The position numbers and the translations under genes are program-made. Of a stretch of 64,000 nt of DNA, positions 45,474 through 54,166 are shown piece after piece. Position 1 is the stretch's first letter. Every line of letters starts with the position of its first letter. The notes below the pieces were generated by a model, which saw only the letters and a program-made list of their open reading frames with translations, had not been told where the DNA came from and ran no database searches. The stretch comes from CBDCME01 sp965218865 (GTDB taxonomy: Bacteria; Pseudomonadota; Alphaproteobacteria; JAAXGF01), in contig CBDCME010000009.1 of the NCBI GenBank assembly GCA_965218865.1, positions 1 through 64,000 of the forward strand, written 5' to 3'.

Positions 45474-46658
45474 ATGGCGTGCACCCAGAACATAGGCCTT
45501 GCGGTCGCCGCAGTTTGCCTGGGCTTGGCTGCGGAGGATATATCAGCGGTCGCCGGAGTTTCGACCGAAGGCATCGAGATCCCGACGGCGGAGGACAACC
45601 GGGACGTGAGGCTCTTTGGCGCCGACCCCATCGAATTGGCGGCGGACAAACTGGCCGAACGTCTCGAAAACGGCGAGGTCCTCAGCGCCAGGGAAATTCG
45701 CTTTCTCGAGGACGTGAAAGCGGACCCGGAGCTTAGCCTGCCGGACCTGTCGGCCCCGAATATTGCCCGCCAGCCGCCGAGCATCGCGAACGAGATCAAC
45801 CGGGTGCAGAGGGATTTTATCCAGCGGCAAGAGGAAGCTCGGGCGAAGGGCGAGTCCCTGAACCAGACTGAGGCGGACAAGATATTTAACGAGGTTGTCG
45901 ACGAACTGCTCGATCCCGAAAGGGAAGCCGACCGACGTGAACGTGTCGCCGCGAACAGGTTGGAGCGGGAGTCCAATCGCTTCGACAGAGAAATCGCGAA
46001 GGCCGAGGGCAGACGCGACAAGGCGGAAGCCAAATTGGCGGAAGCGGAAAAGGCCCGAGAGGAGGCCAAGAAGTTACGCGAGAAGGCCGCGGACTCCGAT
46101 CGTGCCGAAACGGACCCGGACGGCGTAACGGACATAGATCGCGCCGAAATCAAGGAAGCAAGAGCCGAGCGGCTGGAGCGGGAGGCTAAAGAAGATTCCG
46201 AGGTCGCTGATTTTTTTGAAGAGAGGGCCGACCGTCGGCTGGACGAGAAGGAAGCGGAAGTCGAGGAGCTTCGGGAGCAGGCAAGAAAGTTGCGTAGCGG
46301 AGAGCTGAAGGTCGAGGATCTGAGAGACAAGGATTTCATCCTCGCGGCCGGTTTCGAGGCGGTCAAGGCGTCTTGCCTGACGAAAAAATTTCCCGATCCG
46401 CCCCTCAATAAGGAAGCCCTGCTCAACAGGTTTCAAACTCAGTTCTCGCTCCTCCCGAAGGACGTGGCACGTCAGCGTTTTGACGAAGCCTTCGCGAATG
46501 AGCCCGAGGCGTCGTTCGACGATTTGCAGGGGTTGACATTCGGGAGTCCCGCGCCGGAGCGGACACCGGGCCAACAATTCACCCCGAGTCCCGCGGTCCA
46601 GAACGCGCGACAGTTGGAAGGCGCGCAGCTCCCCCCGGCGCGCTCGACGCGTTCTTGA
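45474..46658 (+). CDS. Exported coiled-coil protein, first part
   Basis: This frame of about 394 residues from ATG 45474 (MACTQNIGLAVAAVCLGLAA) has a weak signal-like start. A long coiled coil runs from about residue 110 to 290, dominated by Glu, Arg, Lys and Ala (RDKAEAKLAEAEKAREEAKK, RADRRLDEKEAEVEELREQA). Near 46620 the frame is lost: it ends PPARSTRS, whereas the next frame continues ALDAFLKAVLNSQGGLAQTR. It therefore seems to be the N-terminal part of a longer protein ending at 47527. I cannot name it. Confidence 0.55.
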   Translation: MACTQNIGLAVAAVCLGLAAEDISAVAGVSTEGIEIPTAEDNRDVRLFGADPIELAADKLAERLENGEVLSAREIRFLEDVKADPELSLPDLSAPNIARQPPSIANEINRVQRDFIQRQEEARAKGESLNQTEADKIFNEVVDELLDPEREADRRERVAANRLERESNRFDREIAKAEGRRDKAEAKLAEAEKAREEAKKLREKAADSDRAETDPDGVTDIDRAEIKEARAERLEREAKEDSEVADFFEERADRRLDEKEAEVEELREQARKLRSGELKVEDLRDKDFILAAGFEAVKASCLTKKFPDPPLNKEALLNRFQTQFSLLPKDVARQRFDEAFANEPEASFDDLQGLTFGSPAPERTPGQQFTPSPAVQNARQLEGAQLPPARSTRS

Positions 46659-47527
46659 AGGCGGTACTGAACTCCCAGGGAGGATTGGCGCAGACGCGAG
46701 ACCTGTTTGACATAACCAAGGTTATCGGTACTCAAGATAGTGCCGGACTGTCGGTCCAGGATATCGTCAATCGTCTTGATCCCCAGGGCAAATTTCGCAA
46801 TCTGCTATCCCAGGAAGTACCTTGCGGTCAGTCGCCCGTAACGCCCACCCAGCCCGTAACGCCCGATCCGGATCCTGAGACGGTGCCCCAACTCGGCGGC
46901 GGCCAGGACGTCACCGTCACCGTCGTCGGAGCTGGGCCGGTCACGCCCGGAACGGTGCCCCAACTCAGCGGCGGTCAGGACGTCACCGTGACAGTAAAGG
47001 GCAAGGGAAAGCCGCCCGTGACCCCTGGCCCAGAACCAGGACCAGGACCAGGGCCGGGGCCAGGACCTGAACCCGGGCCGGGAATCAAAACTGTCGAGAT
47101 CCTCGAAATGTTGCTCGGGAACACCACGGTATAAGACGGCTTCGATCTATTCGACTTTCTCACCATCGAAAATACGTTCGAGGGTGGGGAACTGGTCGAT
47201 GGCGGAGGCGGTGGAGAGTTCTTCGCTTTCATCGGTGTCAGCGTTGGGTTTGCCTGCAACGGAAATCAACTTCAGGTCAGCGCGATCGAGCTGTTTTTCG
47301 TCGCCAACTTGGGTGGAAACCTAGTCCTCGGGTTCTTTGACGCGGGCGGAGTTGCGCAGCAGATAAATCTTACGGCCGGTACTCAGGTCACCGTGAACTT
47401 TACGGCGCAACAGAACGACATTGGCGGCGGAGGACTCAACGGTCTCACGCAGACGGTCAATATCACCCTCACGGCGGTCAACAACGGCGTCACCGTAGAT
47501 GCCGTAACCTGCGGTCCCCCAATCTAG
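46655..47527 (+). pseudogene. Exported coiled-coil protein, second part, with in-frame TAA
   Basis: This is a continuation of the preceding frame. It has FDITKVIGTQDSAGLSVQDI, two DVTVTV repeats, then a Pro-Gly spacer (PGPEPGPGPGPGPGPEPGPG). After LLGNTTV there is a TAA (47132-47134). The same frame goes on DGFDLFDFLTIENTFEGGEL and a beta-rich, Gly/Asn-rich end (NLTAGTQVTVNFTAQQNDIG), stopping at 47527. A Tyr codon changed to TAA would explain the stop. The protein type is unknown; the layout suggests a surface stalk plus a C-terminal domain. Confidence 0.5.
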
Positions 47528-47792
47528 ATCCAAGGATTTAAGTGGGTGCGGTCATATCAGAGGCGGCGTAAATCGGAACCCGGTGTGGTGTCCAATACGG
47601 CGTCTGCTCTGGCCGCACCGCGTCGGCAGAGAATTTTTTGATTTCAAGGATCATTATGGTGGCTTAATGGACCTCGCGGGTGCAATCTGAGCGCCTGTTG
47701 GTGTTCATGGGCGCGTCTGGTTAGCCTGCTGTTAGCCTAGGCGCACTTATTAGTGCACCGCAGAGATCGCCACCGAAAAAGTTACAGAAAAA
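47528..47792. other. Intergenic, nothing recognised
   Basis: This gap of about 265 bases lies before the HAD phosphatase gene. It probably holds the promoter of the metabolic operon, but no boxes are clear. Confidence 0.35.
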
Positions 47793-48470
47793 TTGACCCG
47801 CCTCGTAGTTTTCGATTGCGATGGGACCCTGGTCGACAGCCAGCGTACCATCGTCGAATCAATGGTGAGTGCCTTCGGGTCCGGCAGACTTCCGGTCCCG
47901 GCGGCCGACGAGGTCCGCCGTGTCGTGGGTCTTTCCCTGAATGAAGCGTTGAGCTCCCTGGCGCCGGAGGCGTCCACGAGCGAACGGCTGGGGCTCCGAG
48001 ATGCCTACAGGACCGCCTTCGCGGCGGCGCGGACACGGACCGAGGAAATCGATCCCTTGTTTCCGGGCGCGATCGAATCTCTCGAAGCGTTGTCGGCCGC
48101 CGGCTATACCCTGGGAATCGCGACCGGGAAAAGCATGAGCGGCGTGCGAGCAACGCTTTCGCGGGCAGGACTAGAGGATCGTTTCGCGACCCTGCAAACC
48201 AGCGACGACGCGCCCAGCAAACCGGACCCCGCGATGCTCCTTCGAGCGATGGCCCAAACCGATGCCGCGCCCTCGGAAACGATCATGGTGGGGGACACGA
48301 CCTACGATATGACCATGGCCCGCAACGCGGGCACCGCCGCTATCGGGGTCGCCTGGGGGTATCACGCGGTGGAGGACTTGCGTCGGGCCGGGGCCCAGAC
48401 GCTGGTCGAGGATTTTGCCGCCTTGCCGGGGGCCGTCGCGCGATTGATGGCTTTCTCGAACGGGAAATGA
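47793..48470 (+). CDS. HAD-family hydrolase, phosphoglycolate phosphatase-like
   Basis: This 225-residue HAD subfamily IA phosphatase has the nucleophile motif FDCDGTLVDS at residues 7-16, a cap domain, the Thr motif IATGKS near residue 110, Lys in SKPDPAML and the acidic motif GDTTYDM near residue 165. It starts with TTG; no better start is seen. Its stop overlaps the ATP12 start (ATGA). The substrate is uncertain; such genes next to ATP12 are usual in Rhodospirillales. Confidence 0.85.
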   Translation: MTRLVVFDCDGTLVDSQRTIVESMVSAFGSGRLPVPAADEVRRVVGLSLNEALSSLAPEASTSERLGLRDAYRTAFAAARTRTEEIDPLFPGAIESLEALSAAGYTLGIATGKSMSGVRATLSRAGLEDRFATLQTSDDAPSKPDPAMLLRAMAQTDAAPSETIMVGDTTYDMTMARNAGTAAIGVAWGYHAVEDLRRAGAQTLVEDFAALPGAVARLMAFSNGK

Positions 48471-49184
48471 TACGCCGACGCTTTTACCGCGCCGTCGATG
48501 TTGTTTCAGCCCCGGGCGGTTATGTCCTGACTCTTGACGGCAAGCCCGCTCGGACCCCCGGCAAGGCACCGATGCTTCACCCCAAACGGGCCATCGCCGA
48601 GGCGGTGGCCGCCGAATGGCGCGACCCGGAAGACGAAATTCGCTCCGAGACCATGCCGCTCACTGGCCTGACCGTCGCCGCAATCGACATGATAGGGCCA
48701 CGAAAGCCGGGAATCATTGAAGAGTTGTCGAATTTTGCCGCAGGCGATCTCTTGTGCCATCACGCCAGCGGCCCGGCAGAACTCATTGCCCAGCAAAGAA
48801 AATATTGGATTCCGCTCATAGTTTGGCTGGGGGAGCGTTTCGACGCGCCCCTTGTCCATACGGTCGGAATCCTACCGATAACCCAGCCTCGCGAATCCCT
48901 TTCTTCCTTACGGCTTACGGCTGGTGGTGAGAGAGTTCGACGATTTTCCCCTTGCCGCACTCCACCGGGTCACCGTGGACTGCGGTTCCCTCGTTCTTTC
49001 GCTGGCCTTGGCCGAGGGACACCTCGACGCGGAAACGGCCTGGTCGCTGGGTCAGATCGACGAGGAATTCCAATGCAAAAAATGGGGACGCGACGCCGAA
49101 ATGGAGGCTCGTCGAGGAGCGCTACGGACCTCGATCGCCGCCGCCGCGCGGATGCTGACGCTCTGTCGGGAGGCGACGTCGTGA
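48467..49184 (+). pseudogene. ATP12-family ATPase assembly chaperone, frameshifted
   Basis: Alphaproteobacterial ATP12 proteins help assemble the F1 alpha subunit. The first 145 residues fit (MIRRRFYRAVDVVSAPGGYV, LTLDGKPARTPGKAPM, MPLTGLTVAAIDMI, FAAGDLLCHHA). After PRESLSSLRLTAGGE the frame is lost near 48915. In the next frame the protein continues REFDDFPLAALHRVTVDCGS, LALAEGHLDAETAWSLGQID and ends at 49184. A single-base indel is enough to explain it. A product read in the first frame would run to 49258 with an aberrant tail. Confidence 0.8.
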
Positions 49185-49254
49185 ATAGATTTGTCGCTGG
49201 TGCTCCCCGGACATCGATGATAAGTGCTTTCAGCGGACGAAACGGGGAATTTCG

Positions 49255-50793
49255 CTGACGACCCGGGAGGTTATCAAGGAACTCGAGGAAAAACGCGATG
49301 CCGCGCGCCTCGGCGGCGGCCAGCGGCGAATCGACGCCCAGCACGCCAAGGGTAAGCTTACCGCCCGGGAGCGCCTCGAACTCCTTCTCGATCCCGATTC
49401 TTTCCAGGAAGAGGACATGTACGTCACCCATCGCTGCCGCGATTTTGGGATGGCGGATAACCGGATTCCCGGCGACGGCGTCGTTATCGGCCATGGGACC
49501 ATCAACGGGCGTCTTGTTTTCGTCTTCAGCCAGGATTTCACGGTTTTCGGCGGCAGTCTGGGGGAGGCCCACGCCGGAAAAATCTGCAAAATCATGGATC
49601 GGGCGATGAAGGTCGGAGCACCTGTCATCGGCCTCAATGATTCCGGTGGCGCGCGTATTCAGGAAGGTGTCGCGGCGCTGGCCGGCTACGCGGAGGTGTT
49701 TCAGCGCAACGTCCTGGCCTCGGGCGTGGTGCCGCAAATCTCCCTGATCATGGGGCCGTGCGCCGGCGGCGCCGTCTATTCGCCCGCGATGACCGATTTC
49801 ATTTTCATGTCGAAGGGGACATCGTACATGTTCGTGACCGGTCCCGATGTGGTCAAAACCGTCACCCACGAGACGGTAACCCACGAGGCGCTCGGCGGCG
49901 CCAGCGTTCATACCTCGAAATCGGGGGTGGCCGATCTGGCCTGCGAGAACGATGTCGAACTCCTCGCCCAAGCCAGGCGTTTCTTTGATTTTCTCCCCTT
50001 GTCGAACCGCGAACGGCCCCCCCAGCGCCCCACCGACGATGCGACGGAACGCTCCGAACCCTCCCTCGATTCGCTGGTCCCGAGCGATCCCCAGAAGCCT
50101 TACGACATGGCGGAATTGATCGAGAAGGTCGTCGACGAGGGCGATTTCTTCGAGATCCAGCCCGATTTCGCCCGCAACATCGTCATCGGGTTCGCCCGGG
50201 TGCAGGGTTCGAGCGTCGGGATCGTCGCTAATCAGCCCATGGTGCTCGCCGGTTGCCTCGATATCGATTCCTCGCGCAAGGCCGCCCGATTCGTCCGTTT
50301 TTGCGATTGCTTCAATTTACCGATTCTGACCTTTGTCGATGTCCCCGGGTTTCTCCCGGGTGTCGTGCAAGAGCACGGCGCGATCATCAAACACGGCGCT
50401 AAACTCTTGTTCGCCTTCGCCGAGGCGACGGTGCCCAAGGTCACGGTCATCACCCGAAAAGCCTATGGCGGCGCCTATGACGTCATGAGTTCGAAACACC
50501 TGCGGGGTGACGTCAACCTTGCTTGGCCCTCGGCCGAAATCGCCGTCATGGGCCCAAGGGGAGCCGTCGAGATCATTTTCCGCGGTGATGCCGACGATTC
50601 CGAGAAGATCGCGGCCCGTGCGGAAACCTATCGCGAAAAATTCGCGAACCCCCTTATGGTCGGCCAACGCGGCTTCATCGACGACGTCATCAAGCCCCGC
50701 GATACCCGCCGGCGCATCTGCCGGGCGTTGGCCATGCTGCGCGGCAAGCGGCTCGAGAATCCCTGGAAAAAACACGACAATCTGCCGCTTTGA
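49255..50793 (+). CDS. pccB: Propionyl-CoA carboxylase beta subunit
   Basis: This carboxyltransferase subunit of propionyl-CoA carboxylase moves carboxyl from biotin to propionyl-CoA. It has NDSGGARIQEGVAALAGYAE, GPCAGGAVYSPAMTDFIFM and the C-terminal DVPGFLPGVVQEHGAIIKHG. Family N-terminal sequence (EVIKELEEKRDAARLGGGQR, AKGKLTARERLELLLDP) is encoded upstream of the first ATG at 49417, yet no ATG, GTG or TTG precedes it in frame. CTG at 49255 has GGGGA six bases upstream and is the best candidate. The ancestral start may have been lost with the damage to ATP12. Confidence 0.9.
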   Translation: MTTREVIKELEEKRDAARLGGGQRRIDAQHAKGKLTARERLELLLDPDSFQEEDMYVTHRCRDFGMADNRIPGDGVVIGHGTINGRLVFVFSQDFTVFGGSLGEAHAGKICKIMDRAMKVGAPVIGLNDSGGARIQEGVAALAGYAEVFQRNVLASGVVPQISLIMGPCAGGAVYSPAMTDFIFMSKGTSYMFVTGPDVVKTVTHETVTHEALGGASVHTSKSGVADLACENDVELLAQARRFFDFLPLSNRERPPQRPTDDATERSEPSLDSLVPSDPQKPYDMAELIEKVVDEGDFFEIQPDFARNIVIGFARVQGSSVGIVANQPMVLAGCLDIDSSRKAARFVRFCDCFNLPILTFVDVPGFLPGVVQEHGAIIKHGAKLLFAFAEATVPKVTVITRKAYGGAYDVMSSKHLRGDVNLAWPSAEIAVMGPRGAVEIIFRGDADDSEKIAARAETYREKFANPLMVGQRGFIDDVIKPRDTRRRICRALAMLRGKRLENPWKKHDNLPL

Positions 50794-50990
50794 TCAGCCT
50801 GCGCCAACAAATCCCAGGACCCACCGCATCCGTGCTCGAACCGCGCCGCGCCCCCTAATTAGGATGAGATTTAAAATAAATAATGTGTGATATCTTAATG
50901 ATATTAAAACATTTTATTTATTTCTATATTGGCGAGGCCTGAACGGGGTGAACCCCGGCCGAACAGTATTCAGCGGGGATTCCTGAGACC
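50794..50990. promoter_or_regulatory. AT-rich gap between pccB and pccA
   Basis: These 197 bases include a strikingly AT-rich block (about 50865-50930) unlike the surrounding GC-rich genes. It may contain a promoter for pccA. No gene is seen. Confidence 0.4.
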
Positions 50991-52295
50991 ATGTTCGAGA
51001 AGATTCTGGTCGCCAATCGGGGAGAAATCGCTTGCCGCGTGACGCGCACGGCGCGGCGGCTCGGGGCCGACGCGATCCACCCCGGTTATGGATTTCTGTC
51101 CGAAAACCCGGCTTTCGTCGAGGCCACGGAGGACGCCGGGATCACCTTCATCGGACCCGACCGTCGCGCCATGGTCGCGATGGGCGACAAGATTTCAGCC
51201 AAAACAATCGCCCGGAAGGCGAAAATCAGCGTTCTTCCCGGGGTCGATAAAGCCATCTCGGATGCCGGAGACGCCCTGAGGGTGGCGCGCGAGGTCGGCT
51301 TTCCGGTCATGATCAAGGCCGTCGCGGGAGGTGGCGGTCGGGGGATGCGCGTTGTGCGGAGCGAACGGGAACTCGGCGGGGCATATGATTCAGCGGTTTC
51401 CGAATCGCTCCCCGGTTTCGCGGATGGACGTGTCTTCATTGAAAAATTCGTCGAACGTCCACGGCATGTCGAAGTCCAGATTCTCGCTGACAATCAGGGC
51501 CATACGATCCATCTCTGGGAACGCGAGTGCTCGATTCAGCGACGCCACCAAAAGGTGATCGAGGAAACGCCGAGTCCCTTGCTGGCCGATGAAACCCGGA
51601 CCGAGATGACCGCCCAGGCGGTTTTGCTCGCGCGGGCCGTGAACTACCGCTCGGCGGGAACGGTCGAATTTATCCTCGACCAGAGCGGGCACTTCTACTT
51701 TCTCGAAATGAACACGCGATTACAGGTCGAGCATCCGATTACGGAAATGATCACGGGTATCGACCTCGTCGAGCAAATGATCCGAATCGCCGCGGGAGAG
51801 CCGCTGTCCCTGCGTCAAAGCGACATTCGGCGCGAGGGATGTGCTATCGAAGCCCGGATCTGCGCCGAGGATCCGCGTCGAAACTTTCTGCCCTCGGTGG
51901 GACGTGTCGTCCGCTACCGCCCGCCGGCCACCAACCGGGCAGTACGTCTCGACGGCGGCCTGGTCGAGGGCAGCGAGGTCAGCGTTCATTACGACTCCCT
52001 GATCGCCAAGCTGTGCGTGCATGAAAATACCCGTGATGCCGCGGTGAGAACGATGCAGGCGGCGCTGGACCGCTTCATCTTGCGTGGGCCCGAGCACAAC
52101 ATTGCCTTTCTGGCCAGCCTCGTCCGCCACTCCCTGTTCACCGCCGGCCGATTGAGCACCGAATTGATCGCTGACGCCTTCCCCGAGGACTTCCGGGGTA
52201 CACCTCTCGAAGGCACGATTCTCGACAATCTGCTCGCCGGCGCCTGTTGCGTTCACCTCCGTGAGAGTGCCCGGGCGGCCCGGATTTCAGGGTAG
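50991..52295 (+). pseudogene. pccA: Propionyl-CoA carboxylase alpha, biotin carboxylase part
   Basis: This is the biotin carboxylase half of the alpha subunit. It begins MFEKILVANRGEIACRVTRT then ARRLG and jumps straight to ADAIHPGYGFLSENPAF. Relatives have about 50 residues between these points, so an in-frame internal deletion removed much of the N-terminal domain. The ATP-grasp region is otherwise good (KAVAGGGGRGMRVV, FIEKFVERPRHVEVQI, ERECSIQRRHQKV, LEMNTRLQVEHPITEMITG). It stops at TAG 52293-52295 after ARISG; the same frame resumes immediately. Activity is doubtful. Confidence 0.82.
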
Positions 52296-52844
52296 TTGGA
52301 GGGCTATCGTTACCGCCCCGAACGGAATTGGGTCGTGAAATTGGAAGATCGGGATTTCGCCGTCACGGCATCCGACGTGGACGGCGGTTACAATCTCGAC
52401 TGGTCGGGAAGACGGCTGCAAGTCCGAAGCGATTGGCAGGCGGCTACTCCCCAATTCGAAGGGACGGTGGACGGGTGCGAGATCAGTGTTCTCGTCGAAC
52501 GCCGGAACACCGGTTACCGGTTGAGTCATGGCGGAGCGGTCGTGGACGTCGAGGTTCGCAGCCAACGGGCGGCCGAGTTGGCCGCGCGCATGCCGGCCCG
52601 AGCGATCTCCGACGACAGCCATCAGTTGCTGTCTCCGATCCCGGGTCTCGTGGTTTCGATCGCGGTGCGGCCCGGCGACGAGGTCAAGACGGGGCAACCG
52701 TTGGCCATCGTCGACGCGATGAAAATGGAAAACGTGCTCCGGGCCGAAACGGATGCCCGGGTCGCCAGGGTCTGCACTTCCGAGGGCGAAATCGTTGCCG
52801 TCGACCAGGTTATTCTCGAATTCGACCCCCCCGGCCCACGATGA
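52296..52844 (+). pseudogene. pccA: Propionyl-CoA carboxylase alpha, biotin carrier part
   Basis: This is in the same frame as the preceding piece, separated only by TAG. It begins LEGYRYRPERNWVVKLEDRD (BT domain) and ends with a biotin carrier domain: SPIPGLVVSIAVRPGDEVKT, then IVDAMKMENVLRAE with the biotinyl Lys in AMKM. In relatives a Gln (CAG) commonly stands at the stop position (ISGQL), so CAG-to-TAG is likely. TTG 52296 could restart translation. The last four bases overlap the acylphosphatase start. Confidence 0.82.
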
Positions 52845-53125
52845 CCCCGCCCGTCTCGGCGCATTTACGGATCGAGGGGCGGGTTCAGGGCGTCTGGTAC
52901 CAGGGCTGGACTGTTGACCAGGCCACGGATCTCGGCCTTAGGGGCTGGATCCGCAACCGGCGGGACGGCAGCGTCGAGGCCCTCGCGGTCGGAAGTCCGT
53001 CGGCGATCGACAAGCTCGAGCGCCGCTGCCGTCACGGGCCAGCCCTGGCGCAAGTGAGGAAAATCGTCCGGACGACGGCACCCGACGACGGCTCGGCGGG
53101 GTTCCGTCAGCGGCGAACGGTTTGA
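52841..53125 (+). CDS. acyP: Acylphosphatase
   Basis: This is a small cytoplasmic acylphosphatase of 94 residues. The catalytic loop is LRIEGRVQGVWYQGWTVDQA (Arg in the GRVQGVWYQG motif) and the catalytic Asn lies in GWIRNRRDGSVEAL. The usual VxGxVQGVxFR motif has W-Y in place of F-R/Y-R, a tolerated variation. The start overlaps the stop of the biotin carrier piece (ATGA). Intact. Confidence 0.88.
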   Translation: MTPPVSAHLRIEGRVQGVWYQGWTVDQATDLGLRGWIRNRRDGSVEALAVGSPSAIDKLERRCRHGPALAQVRKIVRTTAPDDGSAGFRQRRTV

Positions 53126-53128
53126 GCC

Positions 53129-53761
53129 TCAATCATCGAAGACTCCAGCGAAGTGCTTTTCGAGAGCACGGTCGACGTCGCGCAAGCTTGCCCCGACCCC
53201 AAGTTCGCGCAACGAGGTGACCCCGTGACCACGAATTCCGCAGGGAATGATACCGCGATAGGCCGCGAGGTCCGGGGCGACGTTGAGGGAAGCGCCGTGA
53301 TAACTAACCCAGCGGCGCAGACGGACGCCGATCGCGCCGATCTTGTCGTCGCGCCCGCCGCCACGGTCGATCCACACGCCGACCCGGTCGGGACGGGTTT
53401 CACCCCCAACGCCGAACTCGCTCATGGCGGCGATAAGCCACTGCTGTAATCTTTGGACGTGCAGGCGTACGTCGCGGCGGCGGCGGGAAAGATTCAAGAG
53501 GATGTAGGCGACGCGTTGTCCCGGACCGTGGAAGGTGTAGGCTCCTCCCCGGCCGCTCGCCAACACGGGAATTCCGCCGGCATCGACGAGATCTTCCGGC
53601 CGGGCGCTGCTTCCGGCCGTATAGACGGGCGGATGTTCGAGCAACCAGACGAGCTCGGGGGCCGTACCCGCAAGAATAGCCGCAACCCGCGCCTCCATCG
53701 CCGCGATTGCCTTTTCGTAAGGCACGGTGTCGGTGCTCGTACACCACTCAACGCTCACCAT
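53129..53761 (-). CDS. lipB: Octanoyltransferase LipB
   Basis: This 210-residue enzyme moves octanoyl from acyl carrier protein to lipoyl domains. Motifs include WLLEHPPVYTAGSSA, SGRGGAYTFHGPGQRVAYIL, the catalytic Lys in DDKIGAIGVRLRRWVSYHG and the catalytic Cys in IIPCGIRGHGVTSL. Length is normal and the frame is intact. It is convergent with the acylphosphatase gene; only a few bases separate the stops. Confidence 0.95.
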   Translation of the reverse strand: MVSVEWCTSTDTVPYEKAIAAMEARVAAILAGTAPELVWLLEHPPVYTAGSSARPEDLVDAGGIPVLASGRGGAYTFHGPGQRVAYILLNLSRRRRDVRLHVQRLQQWLIAAMSEFGVGGETRPDRVGVWIDRGGGRDDKIGAIGVRLRRWVSYHGASLNVAPDLAAYRGIIPCGIRGHGVTSLRELGVGASLRDVDRALEKHFAGVFDD

Positions 53762-53835
53762 CGCGGCCCGGACGCTATCACAGTCGCTTGCGAAGAGAAG
53801 GAGGATTTGATATCCCGGGTCCGTTTGTTATTTCT

Positions 53836-53922
53836 GCGGTCGTGGCGGAATTGGTAGACGCGCAGCGTTGAGGGCGCTGTTCCCGTAAGGGAGTGGAAGT
53901 TCGAGTCTTCTCGACCGCACCA
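53836..53922 (+). tRNA. tRNA-Leu (anticodon GAG)
   Basis: This is a complete cloverleaf. The acceptor GCGGTCG (53836-53842) pairs with CGACCGC (53912-53918), followed by ACCA with an encoded CCA. The D-arm contains GGCGGAATTGGTAGACGC. The anticodon stem CAGCG/CGCTG encloses TTGAGGG, so the anticodon is GAG. The long variable arm (TTCCCGTAAGGGAG) marks a class II tRNA. The T-loop is TTCGAGT. Confidence 0.96.
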
Positions 53923-53928
53923 ATTCCA

Positions 53929-53958
53929 AAGGCCCGCGGACTGAATTCCGCGGGCCTT
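53929..53958 (+). terminator. Hairpin downstream of tRNA-Leu
   Basis: AAGGCCCGCGGA-CTGAAT-TCCGCGGGCCTT is a perfect twelve-pair stem seven bases after the tRNA. Little T tail follows, but the stem strength suits an intrinsic terminator. Confidence 0.8.
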
Positions 53959-54166
53959 GCGCATGCCGCGAACGAGTTACCGTTTTCGGGGGGTACGCCC
54001 GTTATTCGTGCCGTAACGCCGCCAGCCGGGAAGCATCCGCAAGGGCGTGGACCGGTCCCTGTATGAGCCGAGGAACAGTCGTAACGCGTGGCGCGCTTGC
54101 GCCGTGGCGTTTACTATTTTCATGGTTATACTGACGCCGAACAGATCGGGAGCCGAGGAGGAATCG

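Noticed and set aside
6164..52295. Possible reassignment of UAG (three in-frame TAG codons in conserved genes)
   Set aside because: TAG ends the diheme cytochrome c gene cleanly at 30443-30445, and TGA and TAA also interrupt genes in the window. Frameshifts occur alongside. Mutation explains all classes; recoding would explain only one.
53820..53925. Integration site at tRNA-Leu
   Set aside because: No integrase and no direct repeat of the tRNA 3' end were found nearby; the flanking genes are ordinary chromosomal genes.
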